A program made the translations under genes and the position numbers. From positions 65,678,293-65,742,292 of the forward strand of contig CM055094.1 in assembly GCA_029204225.1 (NCBI GenBank): a DNA stretch of 64,000 nt, given 5' to 3'. The notes beneath the pieces are model-generated. The model was not told the DNA's origin. It did no database searches and saw nothing but the letters and a program-made list of their open reading frames with translations. The DNA is from Diphasiastrum complanatum (Eukaryota; Streptophyta; Lycopodiopsida; Lycopodiales; Lycopodiaceae). This document shows, one piece after another, positions 43,227-54,830 of the stretch (its first letter is position 1; the number at the start of each line of letters is the position of its first letter).

Positions 43227-43980
43227 GCAGATTATTTCTGGAGACTAAGTCCAGCTTGTTTGCTAGCTGTCCAGCGCCCTACTACCCATCATTTTCACCG
43301 ATTTTCTCCATCGTTTTTTGCAGATTTGGTGGCGGCTGTCCAGCGCCCTACTGCCCATCACTTTCGACGATTTCTTCATCATTTTTTTGCAGCTTTGGTG
43401 GAGCCTGTCCGGCGGCCTGCTAACCCCACTTCCGTCGATTTTTTCGGCAGATTTTCTTTGTTTTTGTAGATTTGATAGCTGCTGTCCAGCACCCTACTAC
43501 CTCATCATTTTCGACACTTTTCGCCACCGATTTGCTGACCATTTTTTATCTTGATTAGAGGCTGTCCAGCGCCCTACATCACCATTATTTTCAGCTATTT
43601 TACTCATCATTTTTCAGATTCAGTAGCTGCTGCCCAACGCCCTACTACCGTCTCATTATCAGCGCTTCTCTTCACCGACTTGCCGTCCATTTTGGCTATT
43701 GATTGGAGGCTGATCGGCGCCTTACTTCAGCACCTTTTCCAGCCTATTTTTCAGCATATTGTGGATCTTGTTAGTTGCTGCCCAGCGCCCTATTATCTCA
43801 CCATTCTCGACGAATTTCTCCATTGACTTGCTGATTATTTGTCGGCTTGTCTAGCGCCCTCTTTCAGCATTATTTGGCGTGAGTTGAGGATTTGGATTGG
43901 TGGCTGGTTGGTGCATCTACTTTGTCATATCTTCAGCTTTTACCTCTCTTTGTTGGCACTACTGATTGGACGACGGATCA
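42973..43980 (+). repeat. Family F leader with about ten 70 bp tandem repeats (plus copy)
   Basis: From 43266 a unit containing GCTGTCCAGCGCCCTACTACC recurs near 43335, 43407, 43481, 43561, 43634, 43707, 43778, 43846 and 43902, diverging along the array. The same repeat family fills the leader of the minus copy at 48890-49200. Spurious frames run through it. The element breaks off near 43980 before gag. Confidence 0.75.
43184..43223. repeat. (AT)20 microsatellite
   Basis: A perfect AT run within the leader of the plus copy of family F. Confidence 0.9.
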
Positions 43981-44538
43981 GCACCCAACCTGTGAATGCT
44001 TGATGTGGGATGTTTGGTTAAACATTTTTTTCAATATTAATTCGAGTATTTGATGTCAAGTTTCTTGCATTTTCATTTGTTATTCATTAATTTAATTTAA
44101 GATTGAGTCACACTCAAGACTAAGTTTGCATGCAAGTCAAGTACATGTTTTGTGAGTCTCCATCTAGTAAGGTGCCTTTCCCTAGGAGTGCACAACAAGC
44201 GATTGCAAATATCGATGTTATGTCTAGGACTAAGGAAGCGGATGGTGCATCCGAACACGCGTCCAAACGCGCGTCCGCACCCGCGTCTGGGCGTGGACGC
44301 GCCAGGGGTGCGTCCGGGGGTCCAGACGTCTCCGCTTTTTTTTTTTATTTAGTCTTATTTAGTCTAAAAAAGTAAAAATAAAAAATTTTAAAAAAAATAA
44401 GGGACGCGTCCGACCCCGCGTTCAGGGGTCAGACACGTCCGAGTCCGGACGCCGCCGGACGCGGACGTGGATTGCCCGCGTCTAGCCCGGACCCTCATGT
44501 CTGGTCTAGGATAATACTCAACATAAAAAAGGAAAAGC
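43981..44538. repeat. Spacer with GC-rich GGACGCG/CGCGTCC cluster around an AT-rich core
   Basis: 44254-44335 and 44401-44490 are dense in GGACGCG and CGCGTCC motifs, with a 65 bp A/T-rich block between them. The arms could pair imperfectly, as in a foldback MITE. There is no coding capacity and no clear target duplication. Confidence 0.4.
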
Positions 44539-44980
44539 AGTTACGAATAGAGCCACAGCTGATCTAGAGCTAAGCTATGAAAGCATCACATAAGCAAGAC
44601 TTAAGCTATGAAAGCAGCACATAAGCAAGACTTAGCCCTAGAAAGCAGGAAAGAGAGAGATTAAGGAGACTAAAGAGAGAGATCAAAATCATCAGCTGAA
44701 TAACAAATGACACAGTTTCCCTACTTATAGCCAATAGGAAGCCCTAAAGGGAAGCTTCCGGTGGCTAGGGCCCAACTGGGAGGGATAATAGTGCACCTTC
44801 CAAGAAGGCCCCCACTCTCGAGTCATATGCCCAAATGGCCTAATAATGAATAATAAGGCCAAAGGCCAACCATATAGTCTAAGTGTCACTAATGAATAAA
44901 AAGGGCCCAAGGCCTGCTTATGCATAAAGTAAAGTAAATGTAAATGGATGTAGCGAATGTAATGAGCCAAGTCCATAACT
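44539..44980 (-). repeat. 3' LTR of family F (minus copy)
   Basis: On the minus strand it starts AGTTATGGACTTGG after a short purine tract (CGAGGAG) and ends CGTAACT. It is homologous to 42589-42960. Sequence around CTATGAAAGCATCACATAAGCA is locally duplicated (44576-44630). Confidence 0.7.
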
Positions 44981-47318
44981 CTCCTCGAAACAAAAAAAAA
45001 AAAAGACCCAACTGCCGAAAAGAAACTGGATCAAACAGCAGCAAGCCCTGGTGCATCAACAACTAGAGCAGCATCTGATGTAGAGGAATCCACAAGTGCA
45101 GCAAGAGCACGATCCTGATCCGCAAGTGATGATGTATGATAAAAGACATCAATAGGCTCCCATGTGGCCTCCTCAAAAGGACAACCATCCAACTGGACCA
45201 AAAACTGAATCTGTCGGCAGCATCAACTACGGTGAAGGCGAACCTGGTGAATGGCAGCTGGTAAGAAAGGGAACAGCTCAGGATCAACATCATGGCGACG
45301 AAGGGAACATCTCGGCCGCGTCATCTGAAACCAAGCAATATGGAACAACCAGGAATGCCAAGGAACCAAAAGAAGATCAAGCAACAACCAGGAATGCCAA
45401 GGTATCCGTAATGCCCAAGATAGTAGAGGATCAGCCCAAAAGATAGGGACATCATACCAAGGTATCCAAAAAGCCCGAGAAGGTAGAACTGCATCAGCAA
45501 CAGGAAGCCAATAAGGAAACTGGAAAAGAGATGGACACTCATCGCAAATAGCCGCATCATACACATAACCATCAACCATATGTGCAAACTCAGTGATATA
45601 GGTGCCCCAAGAAAAGATAGCAACATCGGAAGACCAGCACCAAGGAGTAGGAACATAAGCAGGATGACAGGCATGTTGTAATAGCATGGAAAAGCGAGCG
45701 ATGTGCCAGGAAAAGAGATCATCCTGACAAAGGATAGCTAAAATGGGAAACGTGCATCAGCATGGTCAAAAGCCCAAGGTATCCATAAGGCCCATGAATG
45801 AGAAGTAGCAATGGCACACGCTACCTTCAAGGCCCCTATCACGAGAAGAGCAGCATGCTAAAAAGACATGATGCATTAAAACAATAGCAACAAATCTAGA
45901 AATAGTAGAGGCCTCAACTGAAAAACTGTAGCCAAAAAACTCATCCAGAATGACCTCATATGGACATACCAATCCATCATAGTATACACCAAAAACGGAT
46001 GGAGAATCGGATGACCCATCGGAACTGGCCGCAAGTGTAATCCCAAAGTACACACCAGGCGCACAAGTGAATAGAAATGCACTGGAACAAGGAACATGAT
46101 CCCCAACATCAGTAGCAAGCATCGGATCAATATCCACGTGTAGCTAGGAATGAGTATCAAAGCACACATCAGCAATACTGAAGTATATGGCGGCAACATC
46201 CCCAAAAACTATCCAAGAGAGGAGAAGGAACTCTCTCAAGGTACTCTGATGGTCTCGGAAAACCAGAACAAAGTGGCAACTCAGCATCGGAGACCAAGCG
46301 ATATGGAGCAATCTGAAATGAGGGGAATCTGAAAATCACCTGGACAAACAGTAGTTGGAACGGAGGCAATAAACCAAGCCATCAGGATATGCCAAGCCTA
46401 ACAATGAGCAACAATCCAAGGAACAGATAGAGAGCCACATGCATAATCATACAGATATCCGCACCATAGGCGATCAGTAATATGGAAAAACCAGCACCAA
46501 TCAACAGCTCCAAATGGAAACCAAGCTATACGTAATAACTAGGAATGCCATATATTCATAGCATCGGCATGGACTCCAGCAAACCTATATGTAGAAACAC
46601 AAGGAGCCAGAAGGATGCCCGTATACTCATCTCGAAAGATCCCAGCATATAAATTCCCTAGATAAGTAATAGTGACCATCTGGCAAATATCCTCGGATGG
46701 AAAATGTGTGACGGTAAGGGCCAAAGGCGCATGAATCATGTAAGGAACCGTAGAAATATCATGAGGCAGTTCACAAACCTCAAGCAAAGATCCATGGAGT
46801 AAAGCGAAAGAAGATACAACCTGATCACCAATAGCGAGGGAACCATCAAACGTGGACTCGTGAAGAACCCCATAGAAATCAGCAGGAACATCGGCCATAA
46901 CGGACTCCAGAGATGGAGATATAGAGACCAATGGAGAAGATACTGCACCAACCACCGAACCAGGAGGGCTATCTGAGGTATGCGCAAAAGCAATAGTAGA
47001 AATACCACCAAGGTATACGGCCTGAATATCAATGAAACCATGAATGACCACTGAATACAATATCGATGAATCAAGGCATATAGGCACAAGGCACACAGCA
47101 ACAACCTGTAAATCCGGAGCAACAACAACCTGAGGAAGAGGACCCACGGATGGTGAAAGTGAAGCAAAAACTGATGTACTCTGAATGGAAAGAAGAGCTG
47201 CATCCTGAGCCTTTGGCAGGCTACACATAAACTGCTTCCCGGTAACCAACTGATAGTCACCCTGGGAATCAATACCAGCAAGTGAATGATGTTGACCAGC
47301 ATGAGTAAAGGAAAGTGT
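44981..47318 (-). other. Family F region replacing pol, no RT or integrase found
   Basis: Between the protease and the 3' LTR lie 2.3 kb where gypsy pol should be. The first residues (YQLVTGKQFMCSLPKAQDA) could still continue a gypsy polyprotein. After that, several overlapping minus-strand frames (46539-47249, 46736-47386, 45766-46137, 45223-45687) have hydrophobic, biased composition and no catalytic motif. Short phrases such as AACCAGGAATGCCAAG repeat (45343-45410). I read this as non-coding or highly decayed filler in a non-autonomous element. Confidence 0.5.
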
Positions 47319-48437
47319 CTACTGAGAGAGATCCACAGCAACAATACCAAGTGAAGAGAACCAGTCTGCACCAAAACTAATGTCATAGTGCTTCAGAGAA
47401 ATGATGTAGAAATCTGCCTGACCAGAAAAATCACCAATGCGATAATCCAAGCCCTGACTCATCTGAGAACTGGGAAAAGAATGGGAACGAGCAACCTCAA
47501 CACTGAGAGGCTGGGAAGCAGGAACAGGTGTAGCACGAATCCTGGTGGAAATGGAAATGCTAATAAATGAATGTGTACTGCCTGTATCCACTAAAGCTAA
47601 AGGGGCAGGTGTAGGGGTGGACATAGCGGGAAAAGATGAAGCAGAAGGACGGGGTCGGGAGAAGCGGGAAGGAAGGGTGTCAGAGTACTTGTGTTGTAAA
47701 GTACTGGCAAGAGACATCGCCTCAACAAGTGTGGGAGGACGGAAGGAAGAAACATCGTAACGTAAGGCACCACGAAGCCCAGCAATGTAACGAGAAATAA
47801 GCTCAGTGGGCGGTAGATCTGTGAAAAGATAAGAAAGCTCCATAAACTGATCTGTATAAAAAGCAAGGTCACTGGTCTGAGTGAGACTACGGAATGTATC
47901 AAGTTGGCGGTCGAGCCACTGAGGATCAATCATAGCATGACGGAGGTCACGGCGAAAGGTATGCCATATATGGAGCCCTTCCCGATCAGGATCAGCTCGA
48001 TAAACTCGCCACCATGTGGCGGCGCGTCCATCTAAGTGTAAAGCAGCCAACTGGATCTTCTGAGGATCAGTCTTAGGGTAGATCTGAAAATATGTGTCAA
48101 GCTTAGCAAACCAATTCTCTAATAAGTTCTCGTCAAAGCAACCGGAATAGGTAGCAAGTTGTACCCTATCACGAAAGTCTCGAGCAAAGTGTGGCTCAGG
48201 AACTGGGGGACGTGGAAAGAAACCAGGAGGTGGGTTAGGTGGAATGAACAGTCCACCACCAGGCTGACTAGCAGAAGAAGATGGAAATCCAAACGGAGGG
48301 GGAGTCCAAAATGAAGGAAAGACAGGAGCTTTTCCAGGACCATGAGGCTGTAAAGAATCAATATGTGACTGCATAGTAAGAAAGTCGGTCATAACTGTAT
48401 CGAAGCGAAGAACGAGGCCAGAAAGGGTTTCATCCAT
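47319..48437 (-). CDS. Family F gag-protease ORF, intact (372 aa)
   Basis: One uninterrupted frame. It has a short coiled-coil start (MDETLSGLVLRFDTVMTDFL), a Pro-rich segment, the capsid domain LATYSGCFDENLLENWFAK with LHLDGRAATWWRVYRADPD and LDTFRSLTQTSDLAFYTDQF, then the protease site PLALVDTGSTHSFIS with canonical DTGS. It closes with GADWFSSLGIVAVDLSQ. No zinc knuckle lies between capsid and protease. It stands out as the longest intact retroelement gene here. Gag may be kept because it works in cis or packages the element. Confidence 0.8.
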   Translation of the reverse strand: MDETLSGLVLRFDTVMTDFLTMQSHIDSLQPHGPGKAPVFPSFWTPPPFGFPSSSASQPGGGLFIPPNPPPGFFPRPPVPEPHFARDFRDRVQLATYSGCFDENLLENWFAKLDTYFQIYPKTDPQKIQLAALHLDGRAATWWRVYRADPDREGLHIWHTFRRDLRHAMIDPQWLDRQLDTFRSLTQTSDLAFYTDQFMELSYLFTDLPPTELISRYIAGLRGALRYDVSSFRPPTLVEAMSLASTLQHKYSDTLPSRFSRPRPSASSFPAMSTPTPAPLALVDTGSTHSFISISISTRIRATPVPASQPLSVEVARSHSFPSSQMSQGLDYRIGDFSGQADFYIISLKHYDISFGADWFSSLGIVAVDLSQ

Positions 48438-49215
48438 GCGTCAAAACTGATCGGATAAGTTTTCCTGAACAGTTTCACTCGGGGTAGGTGAATGTGCCAT
48501 AATGATAGTGGAAGGAATAGATGAAAACTTGAGAGAGCGGACTCTTGTCGTCACCCCAAATTAGTCTATTAAAACCAATATTATCACAACTAAGAAAAGG
48601 CAGCAATCAACAAATGGAAAAAGTGAAAATGAAGGCTGTAAAAATGCGCTGGACAGCCAGGAGAGGAATGGCAAATTGGAATATCAAACGGAGTCGGAAT
48701 TCCTGAAATGTGGTTGAGGACGGGCGTTGGAGAGCCTTTTGATAAACTGGGAAAGATGGCTGGAAACGGATAAAATAATAGGCGAAAGTGACAAGTCGGA
48801 AGGGCTGGGGCAGCGATGAACAGGCTGCAGGATTTTGGCCATTTGGAATAGCAAATGATTACGGGATTGGGTGATTTTTGGATAGGAGGCTAAAGAGAGA
48901 GAGAGACCTGAAGATCCAAGCTGAAAATGAGTGTTGGGCAGCAGCTAGTAAGATCCACAAATGTCCTGCAACATGATGGAAAAACAATTGAAAATGGTGA
49001 TGAAGTAGGGCGCTGAACAGCCTCCAAACAATCAGCAAAATGGACAGCAAATCGGTGGAGAAATCCGTCGAAGATGGCAAGGTAGTAGGGCGTTGGGCAT
49101 TAGCTACCAAAATCCGCACATAACCTGAAAAAAAATGGAGAAAACAGCTGAAAATGGTGATGAAGTAGGGTGCTGGACATCCTCCAATCAAGCCACGAAA
49201 TGGGCAGCAGATCGA
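48438..49215 (-). repeat. Family F leader (minus copy), truncated
   Basis: Upstream of gag on the minus strand. 48890-49200 contains about four units of the same 70 bp repeat as 43266-43970 (GCCCAACGCCCTACTACC variants). Neither LTR nor PBS is present beyond 49215, where sequence flanking the host gene begins. Confidence 0.65.
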
Positions 49216-49747
49216 TGGAGAAACGAAAGTATAGATTCATTGTACATCATGCAGAAACTTCAGGATGAGATGAGGAAACCAAACTTGACGCTGCCAGGTC
49301 ACTAGCTACATCTAACTTGATGCCACCTTCAAGCCACAAAAGAATGAAACTTGGTTAATTTAAGCAAAGCCAGACTTTAACAATGATTGACCTGATGTTG
49401 AGCAGCCACCATTTCTACCTATCAACATAAAAATGGTCTTTCCAAACATAAGAGATCCTGCTCAAAAAGCCTAAAGCATAGCTTCAGATGCAAGCCCTGT
49501 AACTGGCATGAAAAACATCCTATAGTAATCACAGAGTACCACCACTGCAACTCATATCCAGCTTGTACAAGTGCAAGTTACAAGTTAATGTTTAAACTGC
49601 TGTTGATTAAAATAGGGAGTCCAATCAAATTCGTTTGCTAGGCCGAAAATACAACAAAAATCTAGAAAATGTGGCAGTACATGTTGAACAGAACACCTTA
49701 ATCTCAAAGATATGCAAACAAAATTAGGATCAACATGAATCACTAAC
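49216..49747 (-). other. Downstream region of the KRTCAP2-like gene
   Basis: This should hold intron 4 and the last exon. Reading through the exon 4 donor gives an open frame to 49585, ending QQQFKH. I found no acceptor followed by the expected C-terminal sequence, so the last exon is either too diverged to see or lies beyond the inserted retroelement. Confidence 0.4.
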
Positions 49748-52439
49748 CAGGTAGTTACACACACTCTGTGGACTGCACCAGCAGCTGCCGCTGCTATCAC
49801 TTCTGCTAAAAAAACTGATAAGATACCAACCATTAGTAAAACATGAAGACAAAAATTATTAACAATGTAACTTAGGCTCGGTTCTTGATGTACAACCTAA
49901 AGCTCATGTTCCAATCATTTTTCTATGCTGGATCAGTATCAAACACTAAAAGACTCCCTAGATAATAATATGCTACAATTTAAAAAGATAGGCTTCAATT
50001 AGCTAATGGAAAAACAGTCATAAGAGATCTACTTTGATCAGTCATCATTGAAATAACTGACCTCGGCTGTCATTTGTTTTACCAAGTCAACAAAAAGTGT
50101 CATTGTATTCTTACCAGCTCCCCATCCAGTTTTGGTGCCAAGAGACTCTTGAAGGTTTCCAATGAACTGTCCAGCAAATTTTTTATGATGAGTTCACCAA
50201 CAAAAGCGAGGGCCATGCATTCAAATCACATAGTTAAAGAAAAATACAACAAATGAGTGAACTCTGATTGGTTTCCTATGTTAAATATTATACATGTCTC
50301 CCACAAGACAACCATGCTACATTACACTGGTTGATCATACTCTTTTGGACATCTCCATCTATGAATGCATGGCATGAATAGATAAGTGGTTAAGCCTAAC
50401 ATGGTAGTCATTTCTGAAGTCAAAACCGCTCTCAGCTGGAGTCCACATAAAAGCCCAAATGAGTAAGTAGAGGAACCAAACAATCTTGGGCTACAGAAGG
50501 TTACTTTACTAAAACATCCCTAATGTTGATGTTCTTGAAATCAACAACCTAAGTGATATCCGCATATTTGCATGAGCGCATTTACAAGATATGGCATGCA
50601 GATGGCCGTTTGCAATACCCCTTTCTTGATTGGAATAAATCTATAGGCAAAGCCTTTCATCAGTGCACCAAATAAACCCAGTAACCAAGAATACATAGTA
50701 GAACCATACAAAATTAAGCGTGCACACTTGAGAATAATCTCACCATGCCCCAGTACACACACATATTATTATCTGGCAGATTCCTCCAAAATCAGCACAT
50801 GCTACTCACATATCTCATTGGGAATCTTGTAACTCAGCTACCAAAGAATTTATTTCTCATGAGTAAATAACGTGTCTAATTTCTTCCACTCAATCAACCA
50901 CTCCCTGATCCTAGTGTTCCAGCTAAGATTAGGTTGATCCAATACAAACACTCCCTGATCAAAATTACTCCTATCCCAAACGAAACAGGGAATAGTAACT
51001 TTTGATCAAAGCCAGAAATAGGTTTAAGAGTTTCCGATTTTGTAAATGGTGAGACACCCAACCCCATAAAATTTGACCAATGGTTTTAGATCGACATCCA
51101 ATAATTATCAAAGCCTACCATTGTCAATCAAATCCTTATGGTCTTAGAACCACCCCTTTGAAATTACTGATGTCCCATACCGCTAGCTTTACCTCCAAAA
51201 AGATCCTTAACCACTGACTTTCCTAGAGATCCACTGATCCAATCTAGCTGTCCTATAGTCCATATAGGAGATTTGACTTCCGATCTAAGCAGAAGGATCA
51301 ACACGGTTCAACATCACATTAACAACCCTTCAGGTTAGTAATAAGCTTCGAATTCCTACTATTCCGAGAGCGTTAACTCTATTACATTGAGAAGCCCATG
51401 GGCTTTCGGGCTTCAGGCATAAAAGAGAAATAAGGCACATTGTGCCATATGATGCCCTTAAAAATGATCTAAACATATTCCCAGGTTTTTCAGAGTATAT
51501 AAAGTTATCAAAACAAATGAGATGCTCTTGCATGAGTCTTTTCAATGAAATACTTTCCACAATTTCTTGTATGACCATACATGTAAAAGAAGCACAACCT
51601 TTCTCTAGCACAAACATTTTCTCTCAACAGCCTCAAGGAGCATTTTTAAATTACAATTACTGCTCTTTAAACATCCAAGTAGAACTGACTATCTATCTTC
51701 TACTTGTGCAACCACAAAAGCAGAATTAGAACCCCAGTTCTAGTGGCTGACCGTCAAGGCGAGGAGAAACAGGAGCGAGCTGATGAAGCCACCCAAAATG
51801 GTGTATATTTCTGAGGAAGCTAGCCTTTCTTTGTACATTTGCTGTAAGGATATTGTGATGACAAACAGAAGAAAGGAGTAAAGCATGGAGTTCCCCGCAT
51901 TTGTGAGATGACTACGTGCTGCAAGACATCACCGGAAACAGAGCTCATGATCTGTATCGAAAATTGGTCGTAGTTGATCCGACGTAATTTGACTGACATG
52001 AACTTTTGTTTACGTTTTTCTAGCACTTAAAAAGCGCCAACCTCCATCTAGATATCAAGCATAAAAACCAATATGCGATATGAAATAGCGCTAAAACAAT
52101 AAAAAAAACAGTTCCGGGAGCTCAATCCTGGCAGCATTTCTAAAAAACTGACCTAATCTACAAACAGTGAGCAACAATAATCCACATATGACGACTTTTT
52201 ATCTACAATAATTTCCCTAGTTGCAAAGTCGCACATGATAAAGCACAATCCAGGAAGAAATCTAAATAGTTCTTTAAGGACTGCAATCCACAAGCTTTAC
52301 AACATTCATGAGACGGTCAGTTGCTGCATCGATCAGAACCTCACAGAGCAGTAAAATTTCTATCAGATTTGCGACTCACTCATTCTGTCTTCATACCAAA
52401 CTACGTAAATTGCAGCAGAGCTTAATACGTACTCGCCAT
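49748..52439 (-). CDS. KRTCAP2: KRTCAP2-like oligosaccharyltransferase subunit, four exons seen
   Basis: Homologue of keratinocyte-associated protein 2, a small membrane subunit of the ER oligosaccharyltransferase that N-glycosylates nascent proteins. Coding exons: 52433-52439 (ATGGCGA), 51752-51918, 50115-50166 and 49748-49814, all with GT/AG introns of 514, 1585 and 300 bp. Reading frame is kept across all joins and gives 97 residues. Recognisable pieces are SMLYSFLLFVITISLQQMY, KERLASSEIYTILGGFISS, GNLQESLGTKTGWGAVFLAE and GAVHRVCVTT. Three membrane segments lie near residues 14-30, 40-61 and 74-95. The family has roughly 120-136 residues, so about 30 C-terminal residues are missing. A gypsy element ends about 530 bp downstream of exon 4. 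No stop or frameshift was seen in the exons. Confidence 0.88.
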
Positions 52440-52520
52440 CGCCACTGACAGTGATAGATCCTTCCTCTTCGTCGTCGTCGTCGTCGTCTTCCTCCTCTTC
52501 TTCTTCTTCTTCAGAAAAAA
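52440..52520 (-). promoter_or_regulatory. 5' UTR of the KRTCAP2-like gene, GAA/GAC-repeat rich
   Basis: Upstream of the ATG, the minus strand carries (GAA)n and (GAC)n tracts (52468-52513), a purine-rich leader typical of plant housekeeping genes. The GCGATGGCGA context around the ATG favours translation initiation there. Confidence 0.5.
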
Positions 52521-53239
52521 CTTGTATTGTTCGCAGTGCGATCTCCTGTCGTATAGGCAGACCAAGCGGAGGGCTGCCTTATAAGTGAAGGGCTGCCCTT
52601 TAGCCCTAATGAATAGCTCCCTCAAGAGAGCCACATGACCTTTCAATGTTTCTTGTCCCGGCAATTCAGCTTGGGGGGGGCGGGTTTGAAGGTGGGGCTT
52701 TCCCTCGTGCGAGGATCTTTACCCAAGGGTAGTGGTCGGGGAAGGTTGTTTCTTTGGCCTTCTAAGTTGAGCTACGAGCATTTTTCGTGCTTTCTATGTC
52801 TTTTTTTTGTGCTCTTACTATTCACCAATTCACTTCTCCAACGTGTGTCCACACTTGATAAACTTCCATCAAAACTTCTCATTGCTACATATCTATTTTG
52901 TAATGCCTATGGAACTTGAGCCTTCTGTCAAAACTCATGAGTCAGACATAGAAGCATATTATGTTGTTTGAGCAAATGCAAAAGAAGAATTCCACAAATT
53001 TTTGCTAATAATCAACGTCATCAACAATGATGAAAACTGTTGGAAAGTGGTGTGCAGAAGATAGGGCTAGCTCAAAAAGAAACGAATGAAAATAATTCGT
53101 GTGTCTAGAAAGAAAACTTTTCGTGCATGGCAAAATAATTTATCTTCCTCTTTCTAAATGCATGACTACGCCTATCAATTTCAAACAAAACAATAGTGAT
53201 AGAAATCACGTTTGAATTTATAGTAACTAACTTTGAAAT
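52521..53239. other. Upstream region of the KRTCAP2-like gene and spacer
   Basis: It presumably contains the promoter (52520-52760 is GC-richer), but I see no clear TATA box. 52920-53239 is AT-rich and empty. Confidence 0.35.
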
Positions 53240-54160
53240 CGCCAGTCTCTACCTTTTACAGATATGATTCTTGATCAAGTTGGTAGTAATGAAAGATACA
53301 ACTTCCTTGATGGATTCTCTGGCTATAACTAGGTATCTATTAGAGAATAGGTTCAGTCCAAAACAACTTTCACAACTGATTGGGATACTTACGCCTATCA
53401 AAAGATGTTGTTCGGACTGTGTAACACACCAACCACATTCTAAAGAATGATGACTGTCATTTTTCAAAAATATCTATGCGTATTCCTAAAAATATTTATG
53501 GATGACTTTTGTGTTTATAGCTCAGAAGCCACTCATCTTTCGAAGTTGCGGAAGACATTGCAGAGGTGCGGAGAGACATCACTTTGTCTTCATCTTGAGA
53601 AGTATTATTTTGGTATGCTAGAAGGAATACTACTCGGACACAGAATATCAAAAAAAAAATTGAAGTCAATAAAGACAAGGCGAAAATTATAAGAAATTTG
53701 AAAGAGCCAACAAATTTGCGAGAACTCAGAGGATTCCTAGGTCATGTTGGTTACTATAGAAGGTTCATTCAAGACCACACATCTATTGCTGCACCACTGA
53801 CACATTTGTTAAAGAAAGACATTTACTACGAATGGTCTACTGATTGTCAACAATAATATAAGTTATTGAAGTAGAAACTCTTGGATGCCCCAATTTTGAG
53901 ACCCCTGATTGGATAAGGACATTTCGTATTTATGTGGATGTTTCGTTATTCACAATTGGAGTTACCCTAAGTCAGAAAAACGATGAAAAACGGGACTATC
54001 TTATTTACTATGCAGGGCATCAGTTGAGCATCTCAGAAAAGAACCATTCGGCGACAGAACGTGAAGGACTTGGAATGATTTTTTTGAAGAAACAAAATGT
54101 TTCTATTGCCAAAGCCTTGCTAGCTCTCCACCCTAATTTTGACAAAAAAGACACATGAAA
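53240..54160 (+). pseudogene. Tat-like gypsy RT and RNase H
   Basis: The RT reads RYNFLDGFSGYN, TFTTDWDTYAYQKMLFGLCN, IFMDDFCVYSSEATHLSKL (FMDD at the Y-x-D-D position) and LGHRISKKK. RNase H reads YVDVSLFTIGVTLSQKND, HQLSISEKNHSATEREGLGM and breaks off at IFLKK near 54095. The domain sequence resembles the element at 6.3-7.7 kb. Stops and frameshifts are frequent. The integrase of the same element probably resumes at 55771. Confidence 0.8.
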
Positions 54161-54830
54161 CAAAAATTGTTTGTGAACAATTTCGCGACACACGACATGA
54201 AATTGTTTCGCGACACAAAATCATTCTTGCTCCACAAACGACCAAGAAGATCAGCCAAGTACCAAAGGCTACTAGTATATGATCAGATATCATGACATCA
54301 GCAAAAGTACTCTAAATCGTGGAACAATAATAGTTCATCCTATGTCGAGGAGCCAGAGAGCTCAAAAGTGGACGAAGAAAGATCAAATCATGGTAATTTG
54401 ACTACCTACATGTGTGCAGTGTCAACACCTGACACACAAGAGGTAATCCTAGACTTAGGAGCTACCTCACACTTCGTTACATCAAGACGAATCATGTTTT
54501 ATTTCTGAAGTGCAGATCCATCAAGATTTATTGTTCTTGGACATGGATCCAAACATCAAGTGAATGGTACTGGTTCTCTATGGCTCAACACGAACGGCAG
54601 AGACAAACGACTCGAAGATGTTCTGTTCGTACCTACATTGCAACAGGACTTGCTATTAGTGTCAAGAATAGTTGATGCAGGGATGCGTGTAACGTTCTCA
54701 GACGAAGCATGCAACGTTGTTGTTGCAAGTACCAGTACTCTGATCACTCAAGGTAGAAAAAAAGGCAATCTGTATCACTTGGGTATGCCTGCCTGCAGAT
54801 CAAGTGCATCAGACTCATGATGATTCACTA
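54161..54830 (+). pseudogene. Copia protease region
   Basis: The protease site reads EVILDLGATSHFVTSRRIM, with DLG replacing the catalytic DSG. GTGSLWLNTNGRDKRLEDVL and LQQDLLLVSRIVDAGMRV, then GNLYHLGM follow. 54560-54820 is one open frame. 54165-54300 contains two copies of a TTTCGCGACAC motif of unknown meaning. Confidence 0.75.

Noticed and set aside
43266-43970. CRISPR-like array (repeats about 70 bp apart)
   Set aside because: The repeats are degenerate, the spacers are related to each other, there are no cas genes, and the setting is a plant retroelement leader.
45223-47249. Several overlapping minus-strand ORFs as novel proteins
   Set aside because: They overlap in different frames, are hydrophobic with biased composition, and lack any motif; they are better explained as filler of a non-autonomous element.
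49261-49740. Possible last exon of the KRTCAP2-like gene (for example after TATAG near 49520)
   Set aside because: Candidate acceptors give short frames with no resemblance to the family's C-terminus, so none was annotated.
49585-49833. Single 82-codon ORF as a separate small protein
   Set aside because: Its first part is exon 4 of the KRTCAP2-like gene; the rest is intron read-through past a GT donor.
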